NCBI GenBank assembly: GCA_009746045.1 | Contig: RPFO01000366.1 | Coordinates: 62,001-126,000 of the forward strand | Direction of reading: 5' to 3' | DNA: 64,000 nucleotides | Source: Mesostigma viride | Lineage: Eukaryota > Streptophyta > Mesostigmatophyceae > Mesostigmatales > Mesostigmataceae | In this document: piece after piece, positions 1 through 9,358 of the stretch | How the letters are laid out: the number at the start of each line of letters is the position of its first letter | How positions within the stretch are numbered: the first letter of the stretch is position 1 | Made by a program: the position numbers and the translations under genes | The notes under the pieces: model-generated | Database searches by the model: none | Seen by the model: the letters and a program-made list of their open reading frames with translations, nothing else | What the model was told of the DNA's origin: nothing

Positions 1-1540
1 CAGCCAGCGGCATGGAAAAGGACGCGGGCAACTGCCCGGCAGGCAACATGGGTGCCTGCTGAAAAGAAAGCGGGCTGCGTGCCTGCTTGCCTTTGGTAGC
101 CTCCGCAGCGTTGATCTCGACGTCACCCGGCATGGGCGCCCAGAATGGGTCCTCCCGGTACACCGTCTCGAATTGGTTGGGGGGCGCCGTCGCCTCCTCA
201 CCATGCTTGATGGCAGCCACCTGGGCTTCCATCGAGTCGGTCTTGCCCGCCATCTCGGCGAACTCCATGAGGCGCTCGTAAGATTGCTCCGGGGTTTCAC
301 CCTCGGCTATCTTGAAACTGCGCCACTCACGCTCTGCCTTGATGGTCTCCACCGGGTATTCCTGGCGAAGGAGGCCCCACAGTTCCTCGGCAGGGTCGAC
401 ACCATACATGATGTTGTCATAGTCGGGCTGGCCACGCCCGTCGAAGCCGAACCACACGTCCGTGTGACGCGTGTACAGCGAGACCTCTCTCCACTGCTCC
501 ACCAGCCTAGCCACTCGCCTCAGCGTAAGGCCGTGAAAGAAAAAATGCATGTTGTTCATCACAAACTCATGCATTACAGCGCCTTGCGTAGTCATGTATT
601 GCAGATCAATCCATGACTTGTACGCGTTGTAGGCCTGCGCCAGCGTGGCCAGATTGCCGGTTGTGGAGAACTTCTCGCGCATGTCCACCCGTGGTAGGGT
701 GGGCATCTTCGCGCCTTCCGGTATGAGGCGCACCCTTTGCGGGTACTGCACCCCATCGGCATCCTCCGGCGGTCGCTGAGCTGCGCGTCCCTGCGCCAGC
801 GTGCTTGGTCGTGCTGCCTCCCGTACTCGGAAAGCCAGCGGCGTGGTTATGTCCTCCATGGGCGGAATGCGCCCGATTGGCACACTTGACCACCGTGCAG
901 TCGACCCGCCGGTCAGCGCCCCACCGCCTCGCCCAAACGGAATTGAGGCCCCGCCTGGCAGCATGCGTCCTGGTGCACCTCTGTGTGGGTCCATCGCGCG
1001 CGCCAGCCCTGCCCCGTTCTCCTCGTGCAATCCGTCTCGCGCTTGATCGAAAGGCAGGCGCCTGGGCGCCAGCGTATACTCGCCCCGTGGCTGACCATCC
1101 GCCTCACCAAGCAAGTCGTGTTGGGTTAGCGACCCAGCCAAAACCCCCGGTTCCATCGAAGCCCTTCCCGCCGCATTACCTGAGGTTGGCGGCTGGTCCC
1201 GCTCCCTCGGCTCCGCGGCAACACCACTGGGGCCCGGCATCGATGCCTGCCCGTCCCATGGTGTGGACTGCAGATGACGACCCTCTACGGCCACCAATCT
1301 GTCGGTCACTTCCCGCATCTGCAGCGCCAATTGCTGCTGCAACTGTTGCGACTGTTGCTGCATCTGCGCTTGCATCTGCGCGAACAGCGCCACCATACTC
1401 AGCGGCGCTTCTTGGTCGCGACTCTCACCCACTGCGGGTACGGCGGGAGGAATCCCGCCATTCGACCCCGGAGCGGACGTGTCGGCATCTGCTCTATTTG
1501 CATCTGCCATGGCTCGAGTCTGCGCTCGCGTCAGTGGCAT
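1..1540 (-). CDS. Gag-like protein of an LTR retrotransposon, partial, open at the left edge
   Basis: On the minus strand a frame opens at ATG 1540 (second ATG at 1510) and stays free of stops to the window edge, about 513 codons. An in-frame TAG at 1580-1582 bounds it upstream. Residues about 45-75 are Met/Gln/Leu-rich and look like a coiled coil. A Pro/Gly-rich linker follows, then a compact Trp/Phe/Glu-rich segment with EQSYERLMEF, which resembles the helical core of retrotransposon Gag proteins that form the particle shell. No CCHC zinc knuckle is visible; it would lie beyond the edge. The frame has no stop inside the window, so a search for closed ORFs would miss it. The family (copia or gypsy) cannot be told from this part. 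The Gag assignment is inference from composition and segment pattern. Confidence 0.6.
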   Translation of the reverse strand, partial: MPLTRAQTRAMADANRADADTSAPGSNGGIPPAVPAVGESRDQEAPLSMVALFAQMQAQMQQQSQQLQQQLALQMREVTDRLVAVEGRHLQSTPWDGQASMPGPSGVAAEPRERDQPPTSGNAAGRASMEPGVLAGSLTQHDLLGEADGQPRGEYTLAPRRLPFDQARDGLHEENGAGLARAMDPHRGAPGRMLPGGASIPFGRGGGALTGGSTARWSSVPIGRIPPMEDITTPLAFRVREAARPSTLAQGRAAQRPPEDADGVQYPQRVRLIPEGAKMPTLPRVDMREKFSTTGNLATLAQAYNAYKSWIDLQYMTTQGAVMHEFVMNNMHFFFHGLTLRRVARLVEQWREVSLYTRHTDVWFGFDGRGQPDYDNIMYGVDPAEELWGLLRQEYPVETIKAEREWRSFKIAEGETPEQSYERLMEFAEMAGKTDSMEAQVAAIKHGEEATAPPNQFETVYREDPFWAPMPGDVEINAAEATKGKQARSPLSFQQAPMLPAGQLPASFSMPLA

Positions 1541-1582
1541 GCACCAGCTGACCGATGGGCAAAACAAGAACCAACAAGCCTA

Positions 1583-1900
1583 GGTTTCGCTGAGAAGAAG
1601 CAACAACCAAAGGCTTTATAACAGGTGTCAAGGATAACGACTCGACTAGCCTGCCAGAAAAAGACAAGAGCCAGCAAATTCTGGCTAGTTCTATTTTCTT
1701 AAAATCTGTCTCAAGACACTTCCTTTACAAACTGTCAGCCAGGCCGTTCCCTGTACTGCTGATGGTTGCTAAACACTAAAGCCAACGTCTTGGCTTCGAA
1801 CAGAAGGAAGCAGACTACCGGGTAGTCTCTTCGAGTAAAGAAAGGAGGTGTCTCAGCCGAGGACAAGGAACTGTCCCTCGTGCCTGATAACCACCTTATT
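1583..1900. other. No gene seen; leader side of the left-edge gag frame
   Basis: This stretch lies upstream of the minus-strand gag-like frame, where a leader or LTR would be expected. I recognise no LTR ends, primer site or coding frame. It ends at the target duplication of the palindromic element FB1. Confidence 0.5.
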
Positions 1901-1905
1901 GCCTC

Positions 1906-2111
1906 AGTTAGGTTAATATTGTGCGGAAACCTTTTTGCCACTTGGGCTACTCAGGTTCCGCACAATATTACCGGCGATAACCACTCGCCGGACACTCAAG
2001 TTCACGTCGACGTGAACTTGAGTGTCCGGCGAGTGGTTATCGCCGGTAATATTGTGCGGAACCTGAGTAGCCCAAGTGGCAAAAAGGTTTCCGCACAATA
2101 TTAACCTAACT
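1906..2111. repeat. FB1 palindrome copy 1
   Basis: A 206-bp palindrome centred on GTCGAC, bounded by AGTTAGG and CCTAACT. Each arm carries an inner stem pairing TAATATTGTGCGGAA with its complement, then a second stem CCGGCGA/TCGCCGG around the loop TAACCAC. Confidence 0.95.
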
Positions 2112-2310
2112 AAAACCTAGCCTCTTGGGGCGAGGACGAATCACTAGGCTCGGAACACCCGTATGCATGAATATGATCGAATATAAGCATCTCGTTGGTG
2201 CAAATATCGATATGAATATGATCGAATATGAGCATCTCCTTGGTGCGCATATGATTAGAGCCGGGTGCCAAATCGGAACGAATTATTCCCCAAATAATCC
2301 GCTTCCGAGT

Positions 2311-2321
2311 GGATTCGAACC
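2311..2321 (-). promoter_or_regulatory. tRNA T-arm / Pol III box B-like motif in FB1 spacer
   Basis: On the minus strand this reads GGTTCGAATCC, the box B consensus of tRNA genes. The mirror copy is at 2577-2587 (+). The flanking T stem does not pair well, so this is not a complete tRNA. It could be a tRNA-derived fragment or an internal promoter element. Confidence 0.45.
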
Positions 2322-2346
2322 TGCGCCCCGCAAGGATCCAGGTCTT

Positions 2347-2551
2347 AGTTAGGTTAATATTGTGCGGAAACCTTTTTGCCACTTGGGCTACTCAGGTTCC
2401 GCACAATATTACCGGCGATAACCACTCGCCGGACACTCAAGTTCACCCGGTGTGAACTTGAGTGTCCGGCGAGTGGTTATCGCCGGTAATATTGTGCGGA
2501 ACCTGAGAAGCCCAAGTGGCAAAAAGGTTTCCGCACAATATTAACCTAACT
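2347..2551. repeat. FB1 palindrome copy 2 (central)
   Basis: Same palindrome as copy 1, but the centre reads TTCACCCGGTGTGAA and one arm has GAGAAG where the others have GAGTAG. These small differences show that the three copies are physically distinct. Confidence 0.95.
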
Positions 2552-2786
2552 AAGACCTGGATCCTTGCGGGGCGCAGGTTCGAATCCACTCGGAAGCGGA
2601 TTATTTGGGGAATAATTCGTTCCGATTTGGCACCCGGCTCTAATCATATGCGCACCAAGGAGATGCTCATATTCGATCATATTCATATCGATATTTGCAC
2701 CAACGAGATGCTTATATTCGATCATATTCATGCATACGGGTGTTCCGAGCCTAGTGATTCGTCCTCGCCCCAAGAGGCTAGGTTTT

Positions 2787-2992
2787 AGTTAGGTTAATAT
2801 TGTGCGGAAACCTTTTTGCCACTTGGGCTACTCAGGTTCCGCACAATATTACCGGCGATAACCACTCGCCGGACACTCAAGTTCACGTCGACGTGAACTT
2901 GAGTGTCCGGCGAGTGGTTATCGCCGGTAATATTGTGCGGAACCTGAGTAGCCCAAGTGGCAAAAAGGTTTCCGCACAATATTAACCTAACT
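2787..2992. repeat. FB1 palindrome copy 3
   Basis: Same 206-bp palindrome, again centred on GTCGAC, and it forms the right end of the element. As palindromes, the three copies are both direct and inverted repeats of one another, like LTRs that read the same both ways. Confidence 0.95.
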
Positions 2993-2997
2993 GCCTC

Positions 2998-4425
2998 CCC
3001 TGCTATAGAATAATGCTTTCAAAACACATACTTTGCACAGTCTGATGATGAAGCCGCACATGCGGAGTTTATTGAGAAAGTTTATACAATTACAACACGT
3101 TGATAGTCTCAATGTCGATGCACTCCATGCTCACGAGCCCGCAGTTAGGCAGCGCTCCATGACATGCTACCGGCCTTGCTCCCAAGGAAAGGGAGAAACA
3201 CGAAGGCCACTAACGAGAGACTCGAAGAGACTACACGCTGCGTGAGAGTCCTCTTCGACTATGAACCAAACCATTCGTCATGCCACACGCATGACACACG
3301 CCACACTTGTCAGTCCAGCCAGGAATGCCAAAACTATCTTGCTGCCTGAACCATGCGAATAGAAACCGCATTCCAGTTGCCGTCCTGGCTTTCTACCACA
3401 CATGCCAACAAAAGCAGGAAGGCATCCCGACAAATCTAAATTGCTACCCTGTTGCCGATCTCATCTCCTAGAGGCTCCGGCATTTCTGTCCCTGGGAATG
3501 TCCGACATTGAGTCACGTCCAGCAAGGTCGAAGCATAATATCCTTCAGACAATCTGCACGCTCACACCTTGCGTGTGAGTGGCCCAGCAAACATTGCGTC
3601 TAATCGTTCCTTTCTAGAAGAAATCCCTTTTTAGGGCTGCCAGCGATTTCGCATTCATTCCAGCGATCTGGCTCCGCACCGCAAATTGTCCTTTTCCATT
3701 TTCTGTCCAGTCCTCATAACGTTGACCCGCTATTCTACACCACAAAGACACCTGGCCTGTCAATAGCCTCGGCGCTGTTGAAGTCCAGCAGTCCAGCTTC
3801 AGCTCCAGCTGTCCACTAACACGCGTATGATCCTCTCGACGCTGCACACTTGTGCTGCCGTCCGCTCAAGTCAGTGCTGCGCGCCCAGCTGTGCCTGGCC
3901 CGGCGCGCGTGCACGTACACTTTCGTCCGCTCTTATGCTGCAAGTGCTAGTGTCCCCCCCCGGTCACTAGCCTTTGTCGAAAATGCGTAGAAGACAAATT
4001 CCTTGCGCACGTCACCGGTCTTGTGCATAGTGGGCGCCCGGATGACATAGCGCGCGTCCGTGACAATGTTTTATTATAGAATATCCACCAAAACCAATGT
4101 TGAGTGTTCCCAGTGGACCAGCCTGCACCAGCAAGGCCCAACTGTCAGGTTACAGCACCATAATATCCAAGGTTGTCACTTATTCACAGCTAAAGAAAAC
4201 TAAACAAGAGAGATATATACAAACAACCTGGAAGAACTCTCAACATGGCCTGCCCTGTCATGGCCTAACTGCCCGAGGCCAAAGGCATCCCACTGTGCTA
4301 ATCCTTTACAGGAAGAGCTTGCTCCTGTTGAGCCTTCTACCTGCTTGGTGACAGGTAGGCTACCTGTTGCCCTCCCCCCTGGGGACAACAGCACTGGTCA
4401 GCCACCAACTGGCAAAGGCTGGACT
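2998..4425. other. No gene recognised between FB1 and Copia-A
   Basis: About 1.4 kb with only short open frames. The 3' LTR of Copia-A would be expected here, because that element is on the minus strand and its pol ends at 4426, but I could not find a match to its 5' LTR. The element is therefore probably truncated or its 3' LTR is beyond recognition. Confidence 0.5.
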
Positions 4426-7400
4426 TCAAGTCCCACCAGAAAAGGGGTCCATGAGCCCTTTGAGCACAGGGTATTGTAGCTCAGCCTTGCTCTCCAGCTT
4501 GGTGAGGGCGTCTGCTGGGTTGTCAACACCAGGCACATGTTCAAGATGAGCAAGGTAAGACATCTCCTTCAGCAACAAATAATCCAGATCCCTGCTCCTG
4601 GCGAGCTGTCTGTGCACAAACTGCACCATGCCCATGCTGTCTGTCTTGACCAGTGTGTGCAGCTGCAAGCTACAGGAAGCTACCTGACAGAGCTGGTAGA
4701 ATAACTCCCTGAGGTAAAGAGCAGTGTGTAGCCCCTCACATATTGCCCTGCACTCAGCAATGTCACTGCTGGGCGTCACCCTGTTCTGTAACCTACTGTA
4801 CCAGCTGACCAGAGAAGTGTGCTCCTGTTGTAGTGTAATGAGTGCTGCTGCCCTACCCCTGACATCCGTCACCTTCCTGCTGTCCATGGAACTGTCCACA
4901 AAAAGCACCATGTTGAGTGGTTTGTACAAGTCCACAGCTGCCAGTATGAGTGGAGGTGAGCTCCTGACAGACTCAACCACCTGCTCTGCCCCTACCTCAA
5001 CCAGCTGAGCATCTGTGAGCCTACTCAGCACCAACAAATCTGGGGCACAAATGCTAGCTAGCCAAGCCAACATTCCCCTGATTGTGGCACACCTGGCCTG
5101 GGTAATGGGCTGCTGGAGGGCATCAATGATCTGCTGAGGATAGTTGTTGCCACCCTCCATCTTGATAAACCAAGTACCTGCCCTCTTGATCAGCGTGGCC
5201 TGCATTCCACAAAACACCATGGGCTCATCCTGCTTCATGTGCTGGACCTTTCCTAACTCAAACCTCTTCTGGATCTTGGACAGTACTGAATCCACCCACT
5301 CAGGAGGCCCTAGAAGGTGCAGGTCATCTCCATGCAGAGATGCAAACACAGGCAACCCTTCATGAGTACTCTGGAACAAGCAAGGATCAACTGGAGACAC
5401 AGTAAAGCCACAGTGAGTTTTCAGAAACTTTTCCAGGCTCTTTCTCCAGATGATAGGGCTGGACCTGAGACCCTCCAAACCCTTGAGTATTCTGAGATAT
5501 TTTGACTTGATCTCTGCTCTCCACACCTTGGGCACTGTTACAAAGAAGGGAGGGATATCACGCCACGTCTCCTTGGCCTGCTCCACATCACCCTTGAGAA
5601 AAGCCCTCTTGAAATCAATCAGCACAGAGCTGTACGCAATGCCCTTGACCAGGAAAGACAGATATATACACAGAACAATCCTCCAGGTATCATGCAGCAT
5701 CCCAGGCGTATACAACTCCTCATCTGTCAGCTCCCCCGTGCCATGGTACTCAGTCACAACTGGCCTCACATGTGGCACCTGCACACCGTCTATCTCCTTC
5801 AGCTTGAGCACAAACAAGAGCCTTAGCAACTGATGCTCCCTGGGCAACTCATCCACAGGCTCAGCACAGTTAGACACTATCCAGTCATGCCCACTGGAGA
5901 CAAACCCTAGAATCCATGCCTTAGCCATCTTGGGGCTTTGCATCAACTCTACCAACTGGTGCCAGGAAATAGGACTGTGACCAGCAATCTGGTACTTGTG
6001 CACCCCCAAGTCCCGTGGATCTAGGGTGGTTGGGATGATCAACAAGTCCTCAGCAATGGGCTCCTTGCCTTCAGGCCCCACACTCTGCTGCCCCTTCACA
6101 GCCTTGACTGCCACAGCTAGACCCTTGGAGTAGTGATATCTCTGGAGGGGCAAACTGCCATGACCTTCTAGTGCAAGCTCATCTGCTGACAGAGTCACTC
6201 CTGGCATGCACAAGAAATTCTGGCCCAAAATGGCAGGCCCCTGGTACCCTTCCACCACACAGAACGCAGTGGGGACACCCAGGATAGGCACAGTCACTTC
6301 CCCTAGGATCTTCATTGTTACAGTGCCCGTAAAGTCACTCACTGCCCTGCAGCCAGCCTTATTCACCTTCAGGCCCTGAGCATCCTCCACCCTGATGATA
6401 GACACCTCTGAGTTAGTATCCACTTCTAGGGTAGCAGCCCAGCAAGAACCCCATTCAGTCAACTTAGATACCTTGGGATCCTTGTGCTTGTTGAACATGA
6501 GCGACCGGACAATGTCTGCCATGAGTGGCCTCTTGGACCCTGGTGCAGGCCCAGCCCCCGTTGGCTCCACCACAGGTGATGCAGTTGCCTCCTGCACCTC
6601 ATCATCATCAGAGGGATAGCCACCTCCCACGTCAGTGACAGGCACATCAACTACCTGGTCCTTAACCTGGCCCTCCAGCCAACACTGGGGTCCAGGCCCG
6701 TCTGCAGGCCAGATTGCATGTGGCTTGCGTTCCTTGACGTTGGCCCAGCTCAACCTGTAAACATGCCTGGGATTACTCTCCAAGGCCACAAGGCAGGAAC
6801 GATTGGCATCTTCCACACAGGTCACCACCCCGTTCTGCCACTTGCCCCTCTTGCCCTGCATTGATGGCTCCTTCCACATTCTGACCTTCAGCCCCACCTG
6901 AGGCCTCAGCACATTCCAGCCCCTATCCTTGCGTCTCAACTGAGCAAACACCCTGTCTGCTTTCCTCAAGCATGCCTGGACCACTTCCTGGGCTAGCATC
7001 CCAAACTGCAGTGCTACAGGATTGACAGCCACCCCGTCATAATAGTAGTTTATTCTGAGGTTCAACTGTTCTTCCACCTGCCTGGTCCACACTGCCCTCT
7101 CCAAAGCAGATGCTACCAGTGGCACCTTAGGTTCTGCCAGCACTACGGTCTTGACCTCCCTGATGGATCTCTCCACAGCACCTTGCTGTCCATGGCTCTC
7201 CCTGGGCGTGACCAGCAGCTTGCATGGCAGTTGCTCCTGCTGTGACAGTAGGCACTCAAACTGAATATCAGCCTGTACTGTCTTGTACACCCCAAAGCCT
7301 GGTAAGAGAGTCTGCAAGCCCAGCAGCAGGGTATTCCCCTTCATATCTGGCAGAATCTGGAGCAGCCTGTACCTGCTAAATCTGTCCACTGCCACCAAAA

Positions 7401-7965
7401 TGTATAAGCCCCTGATATGCTGGACGTCTACCTGGATGTCCCCCTTCTCCCTGGCAGGCTCCCTAGCATGGGACCTTGGCTTCTTGGCAGCATTCTCCTT
7501 ACAAGCACATTGCTCAGCTGCAGCCCTGCATGCTTCCCTCAGTGGCTCATCTCCAATCTTCCAACCAAACATCTCAGCCATGGCTGTGTGACCAAAGATA
7601 TTGTGCAGCCTGCGTCCAGCATCCGTGTAGCTCAGTTGCCTAGCCAGATTACGCACCTGGGAAGACGCCTGGACGGGCCCTGCGTGTGAGGACGCAACAT
7701 CCACCTTCTGCATCTTGGATCCAGAGGACCCAGCAGACCCTCCCAGCAGAGCATCTAGGCTCCCAGAGCCAACCCTGTCTGGGGACCCTCCACCTGTTGA
7801 CAGTTGAGGGGATTGTTGTGCTGCAGCATGCATGCAATCTTGTGGAATGAGAACATCAGTACACCCCTGGTGCTGATCAGAGGTGGCACCCTGCCCAGAT
7901 TTATTTACATGTGAAGCTGTGTCCCCACAGGGTGTCTCACTATGTACACGGGACTGCTTCACTAG
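4426..7965 (-). CDS. pol: Copia-A Pol: integrase, protease-like domain, reverse transcriptase, RNase H
   Basis: Residues are counted from the GTG at 7962. An HHCC zinc domain (about 120-153, HNIFGH then CRAAAEQCAC) leads into a DDE integrase core: D179, D232 (QADIQF) and E264 (GQQGAVERSIRE). A retropepsin-like domain follows at about 513-585, with VDTNSEVSII and AILGQNFL. RT then shows IDFKRAFL (D783) and the catalytic box LHGDDL (877-880), where copia normally has YVDD. RNase H starts near VDSSMDSR (about 1016) and includes AECRAICEG. The enzyme would copy and integrate the element inside particles. The frame continues directly after a single UGA at 7966-7968 that ends Gag, so Pol is probably made by readthrough; no good ATG opens it. 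Protease after integrase is the oddest feature. Confidence 0.9.
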   Translation of the reverse strand, partial: LVKQSRVHSETPCGDTASHVNKSGQGATSDQHQGCTDVLIPQDCMHAAAQQSPQLSTGGGSPDRVGSGSLDALLGGSAGSSGSKMQKVDVASSHAGPVQASSQVRNLARQLSYTDAGRRLHNIFGHTAMAEMFGWKIGDEPLREACRAAAEQCACKENAAKKPRSHAREPAREKGDIQVDVQHIRGLYILVAVDRFSRYRLLQILPDMKGNTLLLGLQTLLPGFGVYKTVQADIQFECLLSQQEQLPCKLLVTPRESHGQQGAVERSIREVKTVVLAEPKVPLVASALERAVWTRQVEEQLNLRINYYYDGVAVNPVALQFGMLAQEVVQACLRKADRVFAQLRRKDRGWNVLRPQVGLKVRMWKEPSMQGKRGKWQNGVVTCVEDANRSCLVALESNPRHVYRLSWANVKERKPHAIWPADGPGPQCWLEGQVKDQVVDVPVTDVGGGYPSDDDEVQEATASPVVEPTGAGPAPGSKRPLMADIVRSLMFNKHKDPKVSKLTEWGSCWAATLEVDTNSEVSIIRVEDAQGLKVNKAGCRAVSDFTGTVTMKILGEVTVPILGVPTAFCVVEGYQGPAILGQNFLCMPGVTLSADELALEGHGSLPLQRYHYSKGLAVAVKAVKGQQSVGPEGKEPIAEDLLIIPTTLDPRDLGVHKYQIAGHSPISWHQLVELMQSPKMAKAWILGFVSSGHDWIVSNCAEPVDELPREHQLLRLLFVLKLKEIDGVQVPHVRPVVTEYHGTGELTDEELYTPGMLHDTWRIVLCIYLSFLVKGIAYSSVLIDFKRAFLKGDVEQAKETWRDIPPFFVTVPKVWRAEIKSKYLRILKGLEGLRSSPIIWRKSLEKFLKTHCGFTVSPVDPCLFQSTHEGLPVFASLHGDDLHLLGPPEWVDSVLSKIQKRFELGKVQHMKQDEPMVFCGMQATLIKRAGTWFIKMEGGNNYPQQIIDALQQPITQARCATIRGMLAWLASICAPDLLVLSRLTDAQLVEVGAEQVVESVRSSPPLILAAVDLYKPLNMVLFVDSSMDSRKVTDVRGRAAALITLQQEHTSLVSWYSRLQNRVTPSSDIAECRAICEGLHTALYLRELFYQLCQVASCSLQLHTLVKTDSMGMVQFVHRQLARSRDLDYLLLKEMSYLAHLEHVPGVDNPADALTKLESKAELQYPVLKGLMDPFSGGT

Positions 7966-7971
7966 TCACTT
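7963..7971 (-). promoter_or_regulatory. Candidate stop-codon readthrough site, Gag-UGA-Pol (UGA CUA G)
   Basis: The frame holding the Gag zinc knuckle reaches AAG UGA CUA GUG and then continues open for the whole of pol. UGA followed by CUA G is a well-known leaky stop context. Copia-B has the same arrangement (CAG UGA CUG at 14889-14897). Readthrough itself is inference. Confidence 0.6.
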
Positions 7972-9290
7972 CTGATCAGACTGCCCCTTCTTCTTGTTTG
8001 GGCAATCCCTCTTCCAGTGACCTTCCTTGCCACAAGCAAAACACTTGCTCTTGCCAGACCCTCCCCCTGGGGCCTTGCTGTCCTGCTTGTTCTGGTTGCC
8101 TGAGGCTGATTGTTATTCTGCCCCTGGCCACCACCCTTACCCTGCTGATGGCTGTTACGGTTGCCAGACTGGTTCCCCTGATTCTGGTTCCCCTGCTGAC
8201 CTCCTCCACCACCCTGGTTCTGCTCCTTCTGGGCCTGCTTCCTTCTCCTGCTACCATACCGTGTCCCAGATGGGGTACGGTTCTTGCCCTGGCTAGCCTG
8301 AGACGCTGACCCTCCCTGAGAACTGATACCCTTGCAGGTAGGGACCCGGGTCCTGAAGTTTAGTATCACACGCTTCAGAGCCCCCCAGGTGCCATCAGTG
8401 AGATCACAGAGCTGCCTAGCAGTAGCCCTACCTTCCTCTGACAAGCCCATCTTATCAAAGAAGTGGTCTGCTGCTGCCCTGACTGTCACACTGAAGCCCT
8501 GCTTCTTGCCTGCCTCCACGATCAACTCAAACCTGGCCAGCTCAGCAGCCACCTCACCCTTGATCTCAAACTCATCAAATTCTCTCTTCTTTTCCATGGT
8601 GAGATTGTGAACCCTGTCAGAAAACTCCTCCTTGATGTCATCTAGGAACTGTAGCCAAGTGTGCCCCTCTTTCAGAGCATGCCTAGCCATGTCATTGACC
8701 CTTTCAGACGACCCCTTGTTTGCGGTGGAAGAGTGAAACACCCTGACAATATCCACACCTGCTGCGACAGAGCCCACGACTAGCTTCATGTCATCAAGCC
8801 ATTTATCCAGGTTGTCTTGCTTCAAGGGAGGGTTGAGCGCTTTCTGCCCATTCATGACTGTCACAGCATCAGAAAATGGACGGGTGCCAGGCAACACACT
8901 CCCCACACGCACTGGTGGTGCCTGGGGAGGGTCAATCCTAGCCTCCAAACGCTCGGGCAACATACCAGACACCCTATCGTGAACAGCAGCTTGCTTTGCA
9001 GCACGCACACCTGGGGTGACGATGGCGTCCTCCTCACCAGGCGTTGTGAGCACCACTGCCTCCGTAGGTCGCCTGGCACGCTTGACTTTCTCCGCCTCAG
9101 CTTGCCCATCACGCCACCGCTTGTGTGTTCTCCCGGCTCTGGGGTCCATCTCTGGGATAGGTTGCCCAGCTGGCGCCTCCACGCCCCTCTCCTCCATCGC
9201 CTCCCCTTCCTCTCTGGCGATGTCCTCCTCTGCCGTTCGCTCCCGTTGCTCCTCGAATGTCGCCGCACCCCGGCTTGCCCTCCTAGGCAT
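7966..9290 (-). pseudogene. gag: Copia-A Gag, one frameshift before the zinc knuckle
   Basis: Translation from ATG 9290 (MPRRASRG) gives a basic N-terminus, a helical capsid-like middle (LDKWLDDMKL, FDEFEIKGEV, EAGKKQGFSV, FDKMGLSEEG) and a Gln/Asn/Gly-rich tail. The CCHC knuckle CFACGKEGHWKRDCP is in another frame; the switch falls around 8095-8105. After the switch the frame runs to the UGA at 7966-7968 and on into pol; in the unshifted frame a TAG ends it at 7962-7964. The middle matches Copia-B Gag in pattern (WEVKGDLIQN, EGRAHGFNV, VSGLDKATRG). Gag would form the particle and bind RNA through the knuckle. A one-base loss in this copy, or a sequence error, is the simplest reading; a programmed shift is less likely because no slippery heptamer is visible. 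Confidence 0.75.
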
Positions 9291-9358
9291 TATATACAAT
9301 GGCTGCGACCAACTTTGCAACAAGAAAACAGCAAACTCTCCACCTATCCTCCACCCCC

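Larger units (their letters stand above)
1906..2992. mobile_element. FB1: 1.09-kb compound palindromic element with 5-bp target duplication
   Basis: The element has the layout P-S-P-S'-P. P is a near-perfect palindrome of about 206 bp, present three times. S (2112-2346) and S' (2552-2786) are 235-bp spacers that are reverse complements of each other, so the whole element is one large palindrome. It begins AGTTAGG, ends CCTAACT and is flanked by GCCTC on both sides (1901-1905 and 2993-2997), direct evidence of insertion with a 5-bp duplication. It encodes no protein, so it must be moved in trans. Each half-palindrome contains two further nested stems. The AGTTA ends and 5-bp duplication match the copia LTRs in this window. 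FB2 at 45753 has the same layout with diverged sequence. Confidence 0.9.

Noticed and set aside
1970-1985. AATATTACC in the FB1 palindrome, similar to the nick site of geminivirus-type rolling-circle origins
   Set aside because: It is not in the apical loop, the first base of the nonamer differs, FB2 lacks it, and a 5-bp duplication argues against rolling-circle insertion.
1906-2992. Spaced repeats resembling a CRISPR array
   Set aside because: Repeats are 206-bp palindromes, spacers are inverted copies of each other, and the setting is eukaryotic.
3000-4425. A 3' LTR for Copia-A
   Set aside because: Only short coincidental matches to the 5' LTR (e.g. GGTCACTAGCCT near 3961) were seen, with no ordered similarity.
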